Made by a program: the position numbers and the translations under genes. This document shows positions 1 through 8,338 of a stretch of DNA of 15,423 bases, in pieces. Source of the stretch: Chloromonas sp. AAM2. Its lineage: Eukaryota > Chlorophyta > Chlorophyceae > Chlamydomonadales > Chlamydomonadaceae. The first letter of the stretch is position 1; each line of letters starts with the position of its first letter. Below the pieces are notes generated by a model. That model was not told the origin of the DNA. It saw only the letters and a list, made by a program, of their open reading frames with translations, and did not search any database. The stretch lies in the NCBI GenBank assembly GCA_004335635.1, contig QAXH01003182.1, positions 1 to 15,423 of the forward strand. The letters run 5' to 3'.

Positions 1-1
1 C

Positions 2-193
2 AGCCCACCACCTCCCGTCAAAGTCAACAGCCCACCACCCAAGTGCCACAGCCCGCCACCTCCCGTCAAAGTCAACAGCCCACCACCCAAGTGCCACAGC
101 CCGCCACCTCCCGTCAAAGTCAACAGCCCACCATCCAAGTGCCACAGCCCGCCACCTCCTGTCAAATTCAACAGCCCACCACCCAAGTGCCAC
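2..193 (+). repeat. 48-bp coding minisatellite, four units
   Basis: Four head-to-tail 48-base units start at 2, 50, 98 and 146. The first three are nearly identical and the fourth has a few changes, including GTC to TTC and CCC to CCT. A partial unit follows at 194. The unit is a multiple of three, so copy number can change without breaking the frame. The array continues to the left edge of the window. Confidence 0.9.
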
Positions 194-382
194 AGCCCAC
201 CACCATCTACCTGCTCCTCCTCCCCACCACCAGCTTGCAAGAGCCCTCCCTCTCCGGCCTGCAGGTCCCCCCCACCAGTCAATACGCCCCCCAAGGGCGT
301 CAAGTGTGGCAAGACACACTGCAAGTATCAGACTGAGATCTGCTGCAAGGTGCAGGAAGTCACATGGTGGCGCTGGCAGAAG
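2..382 (+). CDS. Extensin-like hydroxyproline-rich glycoprotein, C-terminal region (5' partial)
   Basis: This is the 3' part of a gene that begins left of the window. In the frame starting at base 2 it reads SPPPPVKVNSPPPKCH units, a 16-residue repeat present four times, then a SPPP-rich stretch with regularly spaced Cys (PACKSPPSPACRSPPP), then a Cys/Lys tail (VKCGKTHCKYQTEICC) and VTWWRWQK. SPPPP is the classic extensin motif, whose prolines are hydroxylated and glycosylated in secreted plant and algal wall proteins. The wall location is inferred, because the signal peptide would lie outside the window. The exon ends at AAG followed by GTGAGTAG, a strong splice donor, so the open frame stops being coding at 382. 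The frame starting at 43 across the same repeat gives a Gln/Thr-rich peptide and is judged a shadow because it lacks the SPPPP pattern. Confidence 0.78.
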
Positions 383-478
383 GTGAGTAGCGAGCAGCAA
401 TTGTAGCAGTTTGTTCACGTGCTTTAATCTCGCAGTAACTGTGTACGAAACGCCTCGACGTGCAAGTTTGACGTGCAG

Positions 479-574
479 CTCTGGTATGCGTCAGCAATTG
501 TGCAGCACACGTTGCCTGACGACCATGTGTGCCCTGCTAATGCAGACGTACACCCCAATTTGCAAGCCAGTTGA
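479..574 (+). CDS. Possible last exon of the wall glycoprotein
   Basis: After the donor at 383, the first acceptors that keep phase 0 open are at 466 (CAAG) and 478 (GTGCAG). From 479 the frame reads LWYASAIVQHTLPDDHVC and ends with LQAS and TGA at 572-574. The resulting intron would be about 96 bases, short but acceptable. The nearer acceptor at 435 (CGCAG) would place TAA directly in frame after the splice, giving a slightly shorter protein. Which acceptor is used cannot be decided from the sequence alone. Confidence 0.4.
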   Translation, partial: LWYASAIVQHTLPDDHVCPANADVHPNLQAS

Positions 575-599
575 AACCAAGTGCGAGACGTGCAGCTAA

Positions 600-984
600 T
601 GCGCACGACAAGATCAGTGGCACAATCATTTGACCACTCAACACGGGCTGATTGACAGTCTGCCTGGACCCCTAGCTCATCATGCTTGTCAAGCTGATGG
701 CTTTGCGTAAGAGCTTGCTGCAACGGCTTGGAGATCATTTTCTGGCGGCTTTGTGCTGTTATTACATCTTGTAGCCTGAAAAAGCTTTACAAAGTCTATC
801 TGACCTGGCTGCTGAGTTTTGATCCGTGCTTTACATTTCCTTGCTGCCTCTGGTACGCAAATGATCCGTGCAATGGCTCTCTTGCTCATACCGGCAAGGA
901 ACCAGAAGGCATGGGCTTTTGTAGTCCATTGTCTGATTGCAGGATGCTTTACCTTGAGTATGCCTTGCCACCAACATCTGTGAT
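600..984. other. Non-coding interval, no gene seen
   Basis: Several short open frames occur on both strands, but none has a recognisable domain or a convincing donor/acceptor pair with matching phase. From about 930 the sequence begins to resemble the tandem repeat that follows. Confidence 0.5.
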
Positions 985-1400
985 CTGTCATTAATCGCAT
1001 CTGTCGGCTTACTGCCATGCTTTATCTGCCTCCCCATTGGCTGCGCGTGGACAAATTTGGTAGCTGTGTATTCGCCAGTTGCCTTTGCTTTTACAACGGC
1101 ACATGCTTGATACCGCCTGTGGCCAGTTACTTGACTTGCATATCTGCCATTGATTGTATCTGTCGGCTCATTTCCATCCTTGATTTGCCTCTCTGTTGGC
1201 TGCGCTGTGACAACATCTATAGCTGTGCATTTGCCACTTGAGTTTGCTTTGAAAGGCACACGCTTATTGCAGCATGCTGCCAGTTGCTTGACTTGACTTG
1301 CAGATCTGTCATTAACTGCATCTGTCGGCTGATTCCTGCGCTGTGGCAAAACTTAGAATGTCGCATGCATTGTATCGGGCGTGCTGCTAGTATCTCAACT
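985..1400 (-). repeat. 159-162 bp degenerate tandem repeat with an open frame through it
   Basis: Anchors CTGTCATTAATCGCATCTGT (985), CTGCCATTGATTGTATCTGT (1144) and CTGTCATTAACTGCATCTGT (1306) mark two full units of 159 and 162 bases and a third, internally shortened one. Both periods are multiples of three. The minus-strand frame from 1352 down to 831 stays open across the units and repeats as PTD-x-(V/I)-N-x-R-x-ASQV, then KA-x-(S/T)-G, then AQP-x-x-RQIK. There is no ATG, but CCACAG near 1342 could be an acceptor. It may be an exon of a repeat protein or a non-coding satellite that happens to be open. Confidence 0.6.
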
Positions 1401-1424
1401 GGAACCGCCAGCATGACCTGGCCC

Positions 1425-1640
1425 TCCTTTCTGCCTTCTTCGTTTCTGCCTTTGGGCCCATTTCAGCCTTTGCTCCTGCCTTTCTTCTCTTTTCTTGCTC
1501 GGGGTAGGTCAGGGCGGTACACATCCCGTCCCGTCTCCATTGACGGCTTCCCTGATGCAACCAATTACCACACTGGTTCCAGTGTCGTTCCAGGAAATTG
1601 TCCCAGAACTGGCAAACCGCTTTCTTTTTTTGTACCTGGC
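1425..1640 (-). repeat. Dispersed repeat, copy 1 (VCQFWD family)
   Basis: This copy holds two conserved blocks. Block A is the 19-base core TGTCCCAGAACTGGCAAAC (1599-1617), followed by a T run; on the minus strand it reads KKKAVCQFWDNF. Block B is AGGGCGGTACACATCCC (1511-1527), read on the minus strand as GMCTALTYPEQ and followed by a Lys/Ala-rich stretch. Block A recurs at 3027-3045 and, inverted, at 13814-13832. Block B recurs at 4170-4186. I do not recognise the family, and no terminal repeats or target duplications are visible. Confidence 0.55.
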
Positions 1641-1786
1641 TCGCTCCTGTAACATAGTTGCTATACTTTGAGGCCACGTCCACGTCGTCTCTTACCCTAT
1701 CAAAATGTCGTGCGCAGGCCACCTGTGCACCCTAGCAGGCATCTATCCACCTAGTAGGCATTACAATCAACACAGTGGAGCAAAAG

Positions 1787-1879
1787 ATGGCGAAAGCAGT
1801 GCCTGCTGACTCCAAGATTTTGCTACTATTGACCAGCGATTGTGGCCGCCGGCATGTCAAGTTTATACACACAGGGAAG
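1787..1879 (+). CDS. Candidate first exon of a small unknown protein gene
   Basis: ATG at 1787 opens a frame reading MAKAVPADSKILLLLTSDCG, then RRHVKFIHTGK. It ends at AAG before GTGCTT at 1880, which would be a phase 0 donor; without splicing the frame stops at 1913. It fits in phase with the exon at 2158-2203 across a 278-base intron. Splicing 1787-1879, 2158-2203 and 2339-2601 gives 402 bases, an exact 133-residue open frame. The donor is not consensus and no family is recognised, so this exon is the least certain of the three. Confidence 0.35.
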
Positions 1880-1971
1880 GTGCTTACAGTTCTAGTTCTG
1901 GGAGAGTTTGTGTGAATAGGTCTGTATTACCACCAGGAACCATTGTGTACAGGCGCTCAACACATTGTGCC

Positions 1972-2230
1972 CTGGCCTTAGGACCTGTCACGCTAACCCT
2001 GAGATTGTTCTGCGCGTGCTATCATTGATGTGTGATGATTTTTTGAAGTATCATTTGAAAATGAACACTCTGCGCTTTCTGCTCAAAAAATGACGTTCTG
2101 CGAACCAAACAGGGATATATCGCTGTTTGAACGGATTACCTAGCGGTTGCGCACCAGGCCTGGGTGGCGCGGCAACGCCCTGCAACAGCTGTCGAAAAGC
2201 TTGGTAGAACGGCACAGGTCTTAAGGCCAG
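1972..2230. repeat. Inverted 17-bp repeat around a small exon
   Basis: CTGGCCTTAGGACCTGT at 1972-1988 and ACAGGTCTTAAGGCCAG at 2214-2230 are inverted copies differing at one base. A third copy lies at 13393-13409 in the same orientation as the first. A separate direct repeat, GTGTAC(A/G)GGCGCTCAACAC, occurs at 1945-1963 and 2299-2317. Both pairs sit in the two introns flanking the exon at 2158-2203. Confidence 0.7.
2158..2203 (+). CDS. Candidate internal exon of a small unknown protein gene
   Basis: The acceptor GCGCACCAG precedes GCC TGG GTG, reading AWVARQRPATAVEKL plus one base (phase 1). The donor is CTTG followed by GTAGAA. The phase 1 end matches exactly the acceptor at 2337-2338 of the next exon, whose first two bases complete a Gly codon. 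The frame has a stop at 2128-2130 and no ATG before the acceptor, so an upstream exon is needed. Confidence 0.45.
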
Positions 2231-2338
2231 TTCGCACGTACATATGTAGGCCGGTCAGGTGATCAACATTTATAACACGAGAAGAATAGCGAATATGTGT
2301 GTACGGGCGCTCAACACGCGATGTTCGTTTGCGTGCAG

Positions 2339-2601
2339 GGCAAGCATCTCGCAAGGACAAATCGGTCCTCCAAGGCGGCACCAAGGCCAAGCCCGGCAGC
2401 GACCTCGTCAAGGCCCAGGCGCGTGTCTTCCCGGGCCAGTCAGTGATCTACTTGGGCATGAACCAGAATCCCACACAGCGTGTGAAGCGTGCCCGGGAGT
2501 ACGCCATGGCCCTTGCGACTAGCAGCTGTGAGCCCGAGGGGTTCGAAAATCTACCAACAGAAGTGAGAGAGAGGCTGCGCAACAAAAGGCTTCAGGCTTA
2601 G
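2339..2601 (+). CDS. Terminal exon of a basic protein of unknown family
   Basis: GTTTGCGTGCAG is a good acceptor ending at 2338. The exon reads QASRKDKSVLQGGTKAKPGS, continues through VFPGQSVIYLGMNQNPTQR and VKRAREYAMALATSS, and ends RERLRNKRLQA with TAG at 2599-2601. It is rich in Lys and Arg, and its GC-rich codons differ from the AT-richer flanks, which supports real coding. I recognise no domain. A short VFPGQSVIYL strand followed by a basic helix could suit a nucleic-acid-binding or organellar protein, but that is only a guess. Confidence 0.6.
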
Positions 2602-3993
2602 TCACGCAGCAAGTCAACGAAAGGACAGGTTATGCCAGACTGATCAACATGAGAACTGCAGACTGTGAAGCAGCTTGGAAAGTGTTGCTGTGTTTGGGCA
2701 CCTTCCAACACTTGGTGGTGACTCACAAGTTTTCACAGCTATCTTTGGACATTGTTATGGGTTGTTCTTTTGGCTGTCGATGTATTACACTGGAATTGGA
2801 ATATCATTGTGTGACATTACGTTCTGAATTTCTACAACCACTTATCACTGTCCCTGTCCCAGTATTGGCGCCTACCAATACCAGCATCAGCAACGCATCC
2901 CAGTAGCAGATGACACTAACCCAACACCACACTTTCACCATCATAAAAACTTAGTACGAACATACTCCTGAAAAAACTAGTCCCCACAGACAACTGGCAG
3001 CCTCATCACGGTACCACTCCCAAAACTGTCCCAGAACTGGCAAACTTTTGTTTTTTTGCCCATACGCGCAGCATGCTAGCAGGACAGGCAGGATGCAAGA
3101 GCGCGTTTACACTCAGTGCGTTACACAATTTGATAGCATATGATGTGTCATGGTATCAAAGACAATGATAGAAAACTGGAAGCAGGCACACGTAACACAC
3201 TGTCAACTGGGCACCAACTAGCAAGCTGAGGTGGCGTACAGGAAAGGGTGGGCAAAATGGCACAACAAAACGGCAAACCTAGAAAGCAGAATAATTGCGT
3301 CGTAGACACTCATAGAAAGCATGGTTGCAGAACAATCTACAACAGCAGATGCAAGTCCTTCAACAAGAATTGAATGCAAATAACAGCGTCTCGACAGGAC
3401 GTCGAGACATGAACTCACCCAGTGTGGGAAACTGAGCTGATTGGTCACAGCAGCTCGTAAGTTGACTAAAACACCTTGGTGCATCAGTTAAGACGCCTAC
3501 CAGTTAAAGCAGTGGTAAGGTTCGCATGCACGCACGTCAAACTAAACTCAAATATTCTCCGCACAATCTGAGCCCTTATGTCTGCCACTCGCCATTCTGT
3601 GTGAGTAGTCCAGAGTACTAGTTCAGACGTTTTGTCACGCTCATATGCACAGCTCGTTCAGACGCCTGTGAGTTGATCATTTTGAGCATCTGCTGGAACT
3701 TGGTCCTCAGGTGAAAGAACCTGCACCACGTGCAAGTGTCCTCCCAAGGAGACCAGGTGGTTTTCAGCAGCTGCTGTTTACTGATAGTGGCTGGCACTGG
3801 TCAAGATACAGGATGTGCCAAGGACCACCGTAGACCCGGTTGAAGCCCTGAGACTGTGCGTTAAAAAGGTCACTGTCTGCCAAAGGGCGCTGCACTCGAC
3901 TGCGCCATTCGACCGTTCACGGCCTGACCTCTTGCTAGGGAGCTTCCAGGTGAGAGGCGTGACAGTTGGAACGCAGTGAGATGCTGGCAGAGG
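2602..3993. other. Long non-coding interval with one repeat copy
   Basis: No exon with recognisable protein features is seen. The interval holds a VCQFWD-family core at 3027-3045 and a perfect 8-base inverted repeat, GTCTCGAC-AGGAC-GTCGAGAC, at 3388-3408. A minus-strand frame starting with ATG at 3484 (MHQGVLVNLRAAVTNQ) ends near a GTGAGT donor, but I could find no partner exon. Confidence 0.45.
3010..3075 (-). repeat. Dispersed repeat, copy 2 (VCQFWD core)
   Basis: The 19-base core at 3027-3045 is identical to copies 1 and 3 and is again followed by a T run. The minus strand reads MGKKTKVCQFWDSFGSGT from an ATG just upstream of the lysine run. Homology to copy 1 fades quickly outside the core. 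Confidence 0.6.
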
Positions 3994-4089
3994 CTACCTC
4001 GGCTCCACCACCAAACCTTGCCGCCCTGTCAACAGTAGCCACCGCACTGCACGTGCTTCAGCAACAGCTGCCAAGGCGCACGTTTCAGC

Positions 4090-4215
4090 TGCGCTTCTGC
4101 TTCCCACTGCCTTCCAGCCTGTGCTTGCTTGCCTCTCCGCCCTGAGCTCGTACCTGCTCAGGGTTGGCCAGGGCGGTACACATCCCATAACCCTATCGTC
4201 TGGAAGCTCCCCTGT
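4090..4215 (-). repeat. Dispersed repeat, block B copy
   Basis: AGGGCGGTACACATCCC at 4170-4186 matches 1511-1527 exactly. The preceding 80 bases share the same C/T-rich, CTGCCTT-like composition as 1425-1505. On the minus strand it reads GYGMCTALANPEQ, against GMCTALTYPEQ in copy 1. Confidence 0.55.
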
Positions 4216-4457
4216 TCTAAAAAGATATGGCATTCAGTGTCACCTCCAGTGTCAGCGATTGCTGCCCCGGATTGCGTTCAGTATTGACCTGCCCAGTCCG
4301 CCCTGGTGCGGTGCTTGTGTGGCCCATGCGTGCCGCCGCCGCGGCGCAGAGCCCGACTGCTCCCATGCAGCGTCTTGCTCTGAATGCAAGACACAGGAAC
4401 AGAAAAAGCACATCTAATCCTGGTGGCATGCACATCTGCCAGGGAATGTATGCAGGC

Positions 4458-4705
4458 TTATTCAAGTACTTTAGCATGGCACATGGGCCAGCTTGTCCAA
4501 TTTGTCATGCCGTCAAGCCTCCCACTGCCCCCCAGTCTCTTCTTACGTGCGTGTTTTTGTAGTGTCGGTGCCGTTGGTTGAGCCAAGTCGGATGCGTTCC
4601 TCCCTGCCCCAACCAATCCATCAAGCGTCTTGCCATGCGTATCAGCTAAAAACTCGAGAGAACTCGTCCTTCGTTGATGCACTCGCCATGTATCAGCACT
4701 GCAGC
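4458..4705 (-). CDS. Uncertain last exon of the F-box/LysM gene
   Basis: The previous exon ends MKMA plus G before GTACGC. Acceptor CCAGGCAG (4706) gives GCSADTWRVHQRRTSSLEFL and continues to a stop at 4458-4460. The alternative acceptor GGCTGCAG (4699) keeps the same phase and gives VLIHGECINEGRVLSSF, then a stop. The first is longer with no domain; the second is compact. Both leave the LysM and UBA-like parts intact. Confidence 0.4.
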
Positions 4706-7700
4706 CTGCCTGGTTTGCGTTTTGTTCAAGCAACTCTCAGCCATGTGGTTGATTCTGTACAAAGCGTTTCTAAAACCGTCCCTGTTACGTCTGCGTACCT
4801 GCCATTTTCATGGCCTTCTTGACATCTCCCCCCGCTTCATCCAGATAGAAGTGAGCGGTCTGCTCGTCCACACGCAGACTGCGCGCCAACAGCTTGGCTA
4901 GCTTCTGCGCAACCACAGGCAAACGGGGCGTGATCTCATCACCCGCACAGGTTCACTGTTGCAAGTAACAACTCAACGCCAACAGCTGGGCAAGCTCCTG
5001 TACAACAAGAGGCCAGGCATGACGCCGGGCATGGAGGGTGATCTCATCACTTTCAAGGCGCAACAGGTTGACTGTTGCAACCAACAAATCAGCGGAAGGA
5101 AGCTAGGCACCCACCATGCTGATGCAGAACTACACACAATGCAAGACCGACACACCAGCAGAACTGTGCAGACCAACACATTTGTCCAGACTTCTTCAAA
5201 CGGCTACCCAATCCATAACAGGTCTGGCCACGCTTCTTCCTGCCTGCAATAACAGCTTTGAGCTGAGCGTGGGAGCGGCATGGGCCATGGTCACCACAGA
5301 CAGTACAAGAGCACCGCAACATCTACAATCAAGTCTTAACCCATTCAAGCGTTGAAGTAACAGCTCGTCCCTTCCCAGTGTGTACCACCCTCTTCCAAGT
5401 CCGTACCAGGCTGGGCTGGGCCAGCCTCACCAGTGCTTACCTCGGTCGCGCTTGCATCAGCCGTGACTGCCCGTTCCGCAGCCCTTTGCACCGACTCCTC
5501 CGCCCCCAGCTCTGGTAATTGAACCAACTCCCGGCCAGAGATGGCACAGAACACGAACGATGCATGTTGGCCCGCTATCTCAGCTCTGCTGCTCACTGCA
5601 TGAGGGTGAGCAATAGTACAGGTAGAGAGGGCAGAGTCGACACAGGTGCTCATTCAGGTAGGCAGTCAGAAAATACTGTGGCCAACTGCACGAGCACGAC
5701 AGGGGTCACATGGAGTTGACACACACCAGAAGGTGAGCAGCAGTACAATTGCACATTTAAACAGACAGAATGGGTGAGGTAAAACAGGTGCTCATGCTCA
5801 TGAGCATTTGATTAGCCAAAGATACTATTGCCCACTGCATGAGCAGGCAATTGGCTATTGGGTCTTGGCCAGCTGCGTTTCCTGGATCTGGGTGCAGAAT
5901 GGGATCTTGCTGCGCTTGAATAGTCTGTTACCAATGCTTGCTGGGTGTGCAGCGGACCCAAGGTCACACGCCGCTGGTGCTGGTCACATGTACAGACCAG
6001 CACCAGATTGAGCGAAAAGTGACAGTGATGGTTCGGTCAACAGTAAGTTGGTTGTCGCACGTCATTAGCTACAACAAAGATAGGACATTACACAAGCCAG
6101 CAGTCCACAGGACGCCATCACGCTGCAGGACGCCATCACGCTGCAGGACGCCGTCACGCTGCAGGACGCCGTCACGCTGCAGGACGCCGTCACGCTGCAG
6201 GACGCCGTCACGCTGCAGGACGCTGCAGGACGCCATCACGCTGCAGGACGCCATCACGCTGCAGGACAACCATCGCGCTACGGGAGCGCTGTCAATCCCC
6301 TTCCCGTTGCTTGCCTGCCGGCTGGACCCACCTGGTACGTATACATGGTCCCGTGAGTGGAGTGAATGGTCTGTGGTCATGTTGTTGAGACGCTTCAGGG
6401 TGATCATGTCACACTGCAGACACAGGTCACACATCATAACGTGTGGCTCACGTGACCGTGACAAAACCTCGGATACTGGTTACTCAAGTAAGGTACTGAT
6501 ATGCATGCACCTAAAGCTCAGCTCAGCCCACACATGCGGTGACTCTATATATGCGTAATCGGCATTGTTATGGAAACTGGCACTGGTTTTCAGAGAATAG
6601 CATGGCTTAAAAATGCTGGTGTGTGCGTTACTTTGACAGTACACGAGGCGAGCTTATGTGGGTGTTGTTGGTAGTATGCCACTCAACGTACTGACTGACA
6701 GCAGCGTGCCTGGCTGGTAACACAACACCAACAGTTTAAGAGAAAACAAGCAGCACGACTCCACAACACCCAACAAAGGGCATCCAAAAGAGAATCAAGC
6801 AGCACGCCCAGGACGCATACCAAGCAACCAGAACTGATAGACACGGCCAGCAAACCCCATGTCAGATGTCACGCACCGAGTACCGCACTGCGAGGGACGC
6901 CAGCGTGTCACTCTTCGCCACCGTGTGTTTGCGTACGAAGTGTTGAACGGTGGCGTACTGCACACATGGACAATACCATCAGTATCACTGCAACTGTTCC
7001 GCATCGCTTGAATCATGTCATGACTCCTGCACAGTGAATGTCACTCCGACCGTTTATAAAAATTATAAAAAAAATATAAAATTGTATAAAAAAACAATTA
7101 TAAAAATTAAAAAAAATGTGCAGCAATATCAATGCACAATCGTGCTCGGGCGTTGGCAGGTACACTTGCCCTGTTCATTGCGCTGCCTGTGCGCACATCA
7201 GAGCTCTGCAAGTAGTGGTAGTGCCTGGCTAGAACAAGGAGCTCCTTCTGGCAAGTCACCTTCTGGCAAGTCATCTCTGTATGAGTAGCTCACTAAGGTG
7301 CAGTTTTGTTTTAGCTAAGCGCTTCTCTGCAGCTGTCAAAGTGCTGGCTCCCCAGCAGTTGCTTGTGTTTGAAGCGGGCCCAGTCAACCATGATGTGAAG
7401 CATTCTGCCTCACAGCTTGCATACCGGACCACGGCCATGTAGAACAACAGCTTGTATGTCAACCCACCTCTGCCACCGCCCAGGACCGGGGGTTGCCAGA
7501 GAGAGAGCACAGACCCCACGCATTCATGAAGGATGCTTTGATAACAGCGGAGGCCCTGGCAACTGACCGCCACTGCTTGCACACCACCTGTGGGCAGGCA
7601 AGGTGTTGATAACATTGGTATTGCATATCCATGATCACAGCTTGTTGCATCAGAGCAGTGGCTGTTCGCAATGCCAAACAATACATTGTGATCACAATGC

Positions 7701-8122
7701 TGCAAGAAGTCCAGTGCCTGCTTGGCAGTGAGATGGACTGTTTAACATGCTCAGTGCTCAGGCCCGCCTGAATTGCATTATCCAGTATGAGCTGATGGCG
7801 TATGCATACCCTACTTGTCAAGCTCAGTGCTTGACGTGTTTTCTGTCTGGAGTGCCCCACTGAGTTTGTGGACAAGACATGGGCGCCACGATAGACTGAC
7901 CTGTGACCTGCCCAGCTCTCTGGGGCTTAGCCATTCCAGCACCAAAGACAGGGGGAGGTCAGACAAGTCTGCTCTGTGTTCCGCGACTAGATGCTGTGTT
8001 GCAGCGCTCTGTCGTTTGCTGAACAGAAGGTGGTCCAGAAACCCTGGTTCCCAACTTTTAGGCGGCCTTTCGACCTGCTGTACCACCAGCGGCTGCAAAG
8101 GCTGGTGCCACAACCGATGCAT
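4458..8122 (-). CDS. F-box and LysM domain protein with C-terminal UBA-like motif
   Basis: Seven exons join in phase: 8122-7901, 7587-7468, 6957-6877, 6413-6332, 5595-5441, 4904-4799 and 4705-4458 (1014 bases, 337 residues). The start is the first in-frame ATG; TGA lies seven bases upstream. Residues about 55-92 form an F-box: LPLSLVLEWLSPRELGRSQ joined to VVCKQWRSVARAS. Residues 125-168 are a LysM domain split by an intron: HTVAKSDTLASLAVRYS joined to CDMITLKRLNN, ending HVYVP. Then come VSSRAEIAGQ and an acidic linker. Residues about 221-255 (DEQTAHFYLDEAGGDV) resemble UBA-like helices. F-box proteins are known to recruit targets to SCF ubiquitin ligases and LysM binds GlcNAc glycans; F-box plus LysM proteins exist in plants. 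No signal peptide is seen, so a cytoplasmic or nuclear role is inferred. Donors are all GT and acceptors mostly (T/C)GCAG or CACAG. Confidence 0.83.
4876..5080 (-). repeat. Tandem duplication of an acceptor plus exon start (F-box/LysM exon 6)
   Basis: On the minus strand, two units begin TTGCAACAGT(C/G)AACCTG and run through TGATGAGATCAC to an acceptor. The upstream unit has TTGTTGTACAG then GAGCTTGCCCAGCTGTTGGCG; the true unit has TGGTTGCGCAG then AAGCTAGCCAAGCTGTTGGCG. The copies are 93 bases apart. The upstream one would encode ELAQLLALS and then reach a stop. Confidence 0.75.
5596..5850 (-). repeat. Degenerate duplicated acceptor regions before F-box/LysM exon 5
   Basis: On the minus strand, CTC(A/G)TGCAG acceptor-like ends occur at 5835, 5686 and 5596, the last being the true acceptor. 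The two outer ones share following sequence (TGGGCAATAGTATCTTTGG and TTGGCCACAGTATTTTCTG), and a GAGCACCTGT block recurs between them. Unit length is near 149 bases, then 90. Confidence 0.5.
6111..6264. repeat. 18-bp minisatellite in an intron
   Basis: GACGCC(A/G)TCACGCTGCAG is repeated six times, followed by a 10-base truncated unit (GACGCTGCAG, 6219-6228) and two more full units. Each unit ends in a PstI-like CTGCAG. It lies in intron 4 of the F-box/LysM gene (6331-5596). The open frames through it on both strands are a consequence of its length being a multiple of three. Confidence 0.95.
7051..7118. other. A/T-only tract within an intron
   Basis: A stretch of about 68 bases is almost purely A and T (on the + strand, runs of A with TATAAAA words). 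It lies in intron 2 of the F-box/LysM gene (7467-6958), where the transcript would be U-rich. It could assist splicing or be a decayed poly-A tail of a retroelement; nothing else marks it. Confidence 0.6.
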
Positions 8123-8338
8123 GTTGAATCACAGAGCTGGGCAAGTGAGCCGTAGATTGGGACGCAAAGGCAGCGTAGAAGAAAGCTAACAGTCCAATCG
8201 TGAACTGGACCGCAAGCGCAGCGCAAAGGACAACAAAAGTCAAGAGAACAGAGCGTTGGAAACGGCCCGGCGGTTACCGGGAAATCCCGGGGGGGGGCTG
8301 AGTTCCTCTGCTGCTTGCGCTCTGGCTATTGCAAGCAG
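8123..8338. promoter_or_regulatory. Divergent intergenic region
   Basis: The F-box/LysM start codon (8122, minus) and the YfiM-like frame (from 8339 or a little before, plus) face away from each other here, so this stretch should contain a shared or back-to-back promoter and both 5' leaders. No TATA box is obvious. A run of nine G lies at 8289-8297. A hydrophobic minus-strand frame (8273-8058) overlaps it but has no ATG. Confidence 0.4.

Noticed and set aside
3715..3785. CTTCKCPPKET frame on the plus strand, similar in style to the Cys-rich frame near 14200
   Set aside because: Only about 20 codons before a stop and no partner exon found.
4121..4417. Plus-strand Cys-rich frame ending CSECKTQEQKKHI
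   Set aside because: Starts inside a dispersed repeat, has no acceptor of matching phase, and overlaps the end of the F-box/LysM transcript.
5377..5400. GTGTGTACCACCCT as a further block B copy
   Set aside because: Only loosely similar to GGGCGGTACACATCCC in reverse, and the reading frame does not give GMCTAL.
6111..6264. CRISPR-like array
   Set aside because: Units are directly adjacent with no spacers; it is a simple minisatellite.
5938..6558. Longest open frame in the window, 206 codons on the plus strand
   Set aside because: A third of it is the 18-bp minisatellite translated as PSRCRT units, and it lies antisense across an F-box/LysM exon whose LysM signature is clear.
7271..7705. 144-codon minus-strand open frame (NVLFGIANSHCSD region)
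   Set aside because: It overlaps the F-box exon at 7587-7468 in another frame, and the alternative VVCKQWRSVARAS fits the F-box and both splice phases.
8058..8273. Hydrophobic minus-strand frame (VVLCAALAVQFTIGLLAFF)
   Set aside because: It has no ATG and overlaps the F-box first exon and divergent promoter; the membrane-like look may be chance, though it remains the best alternative there.
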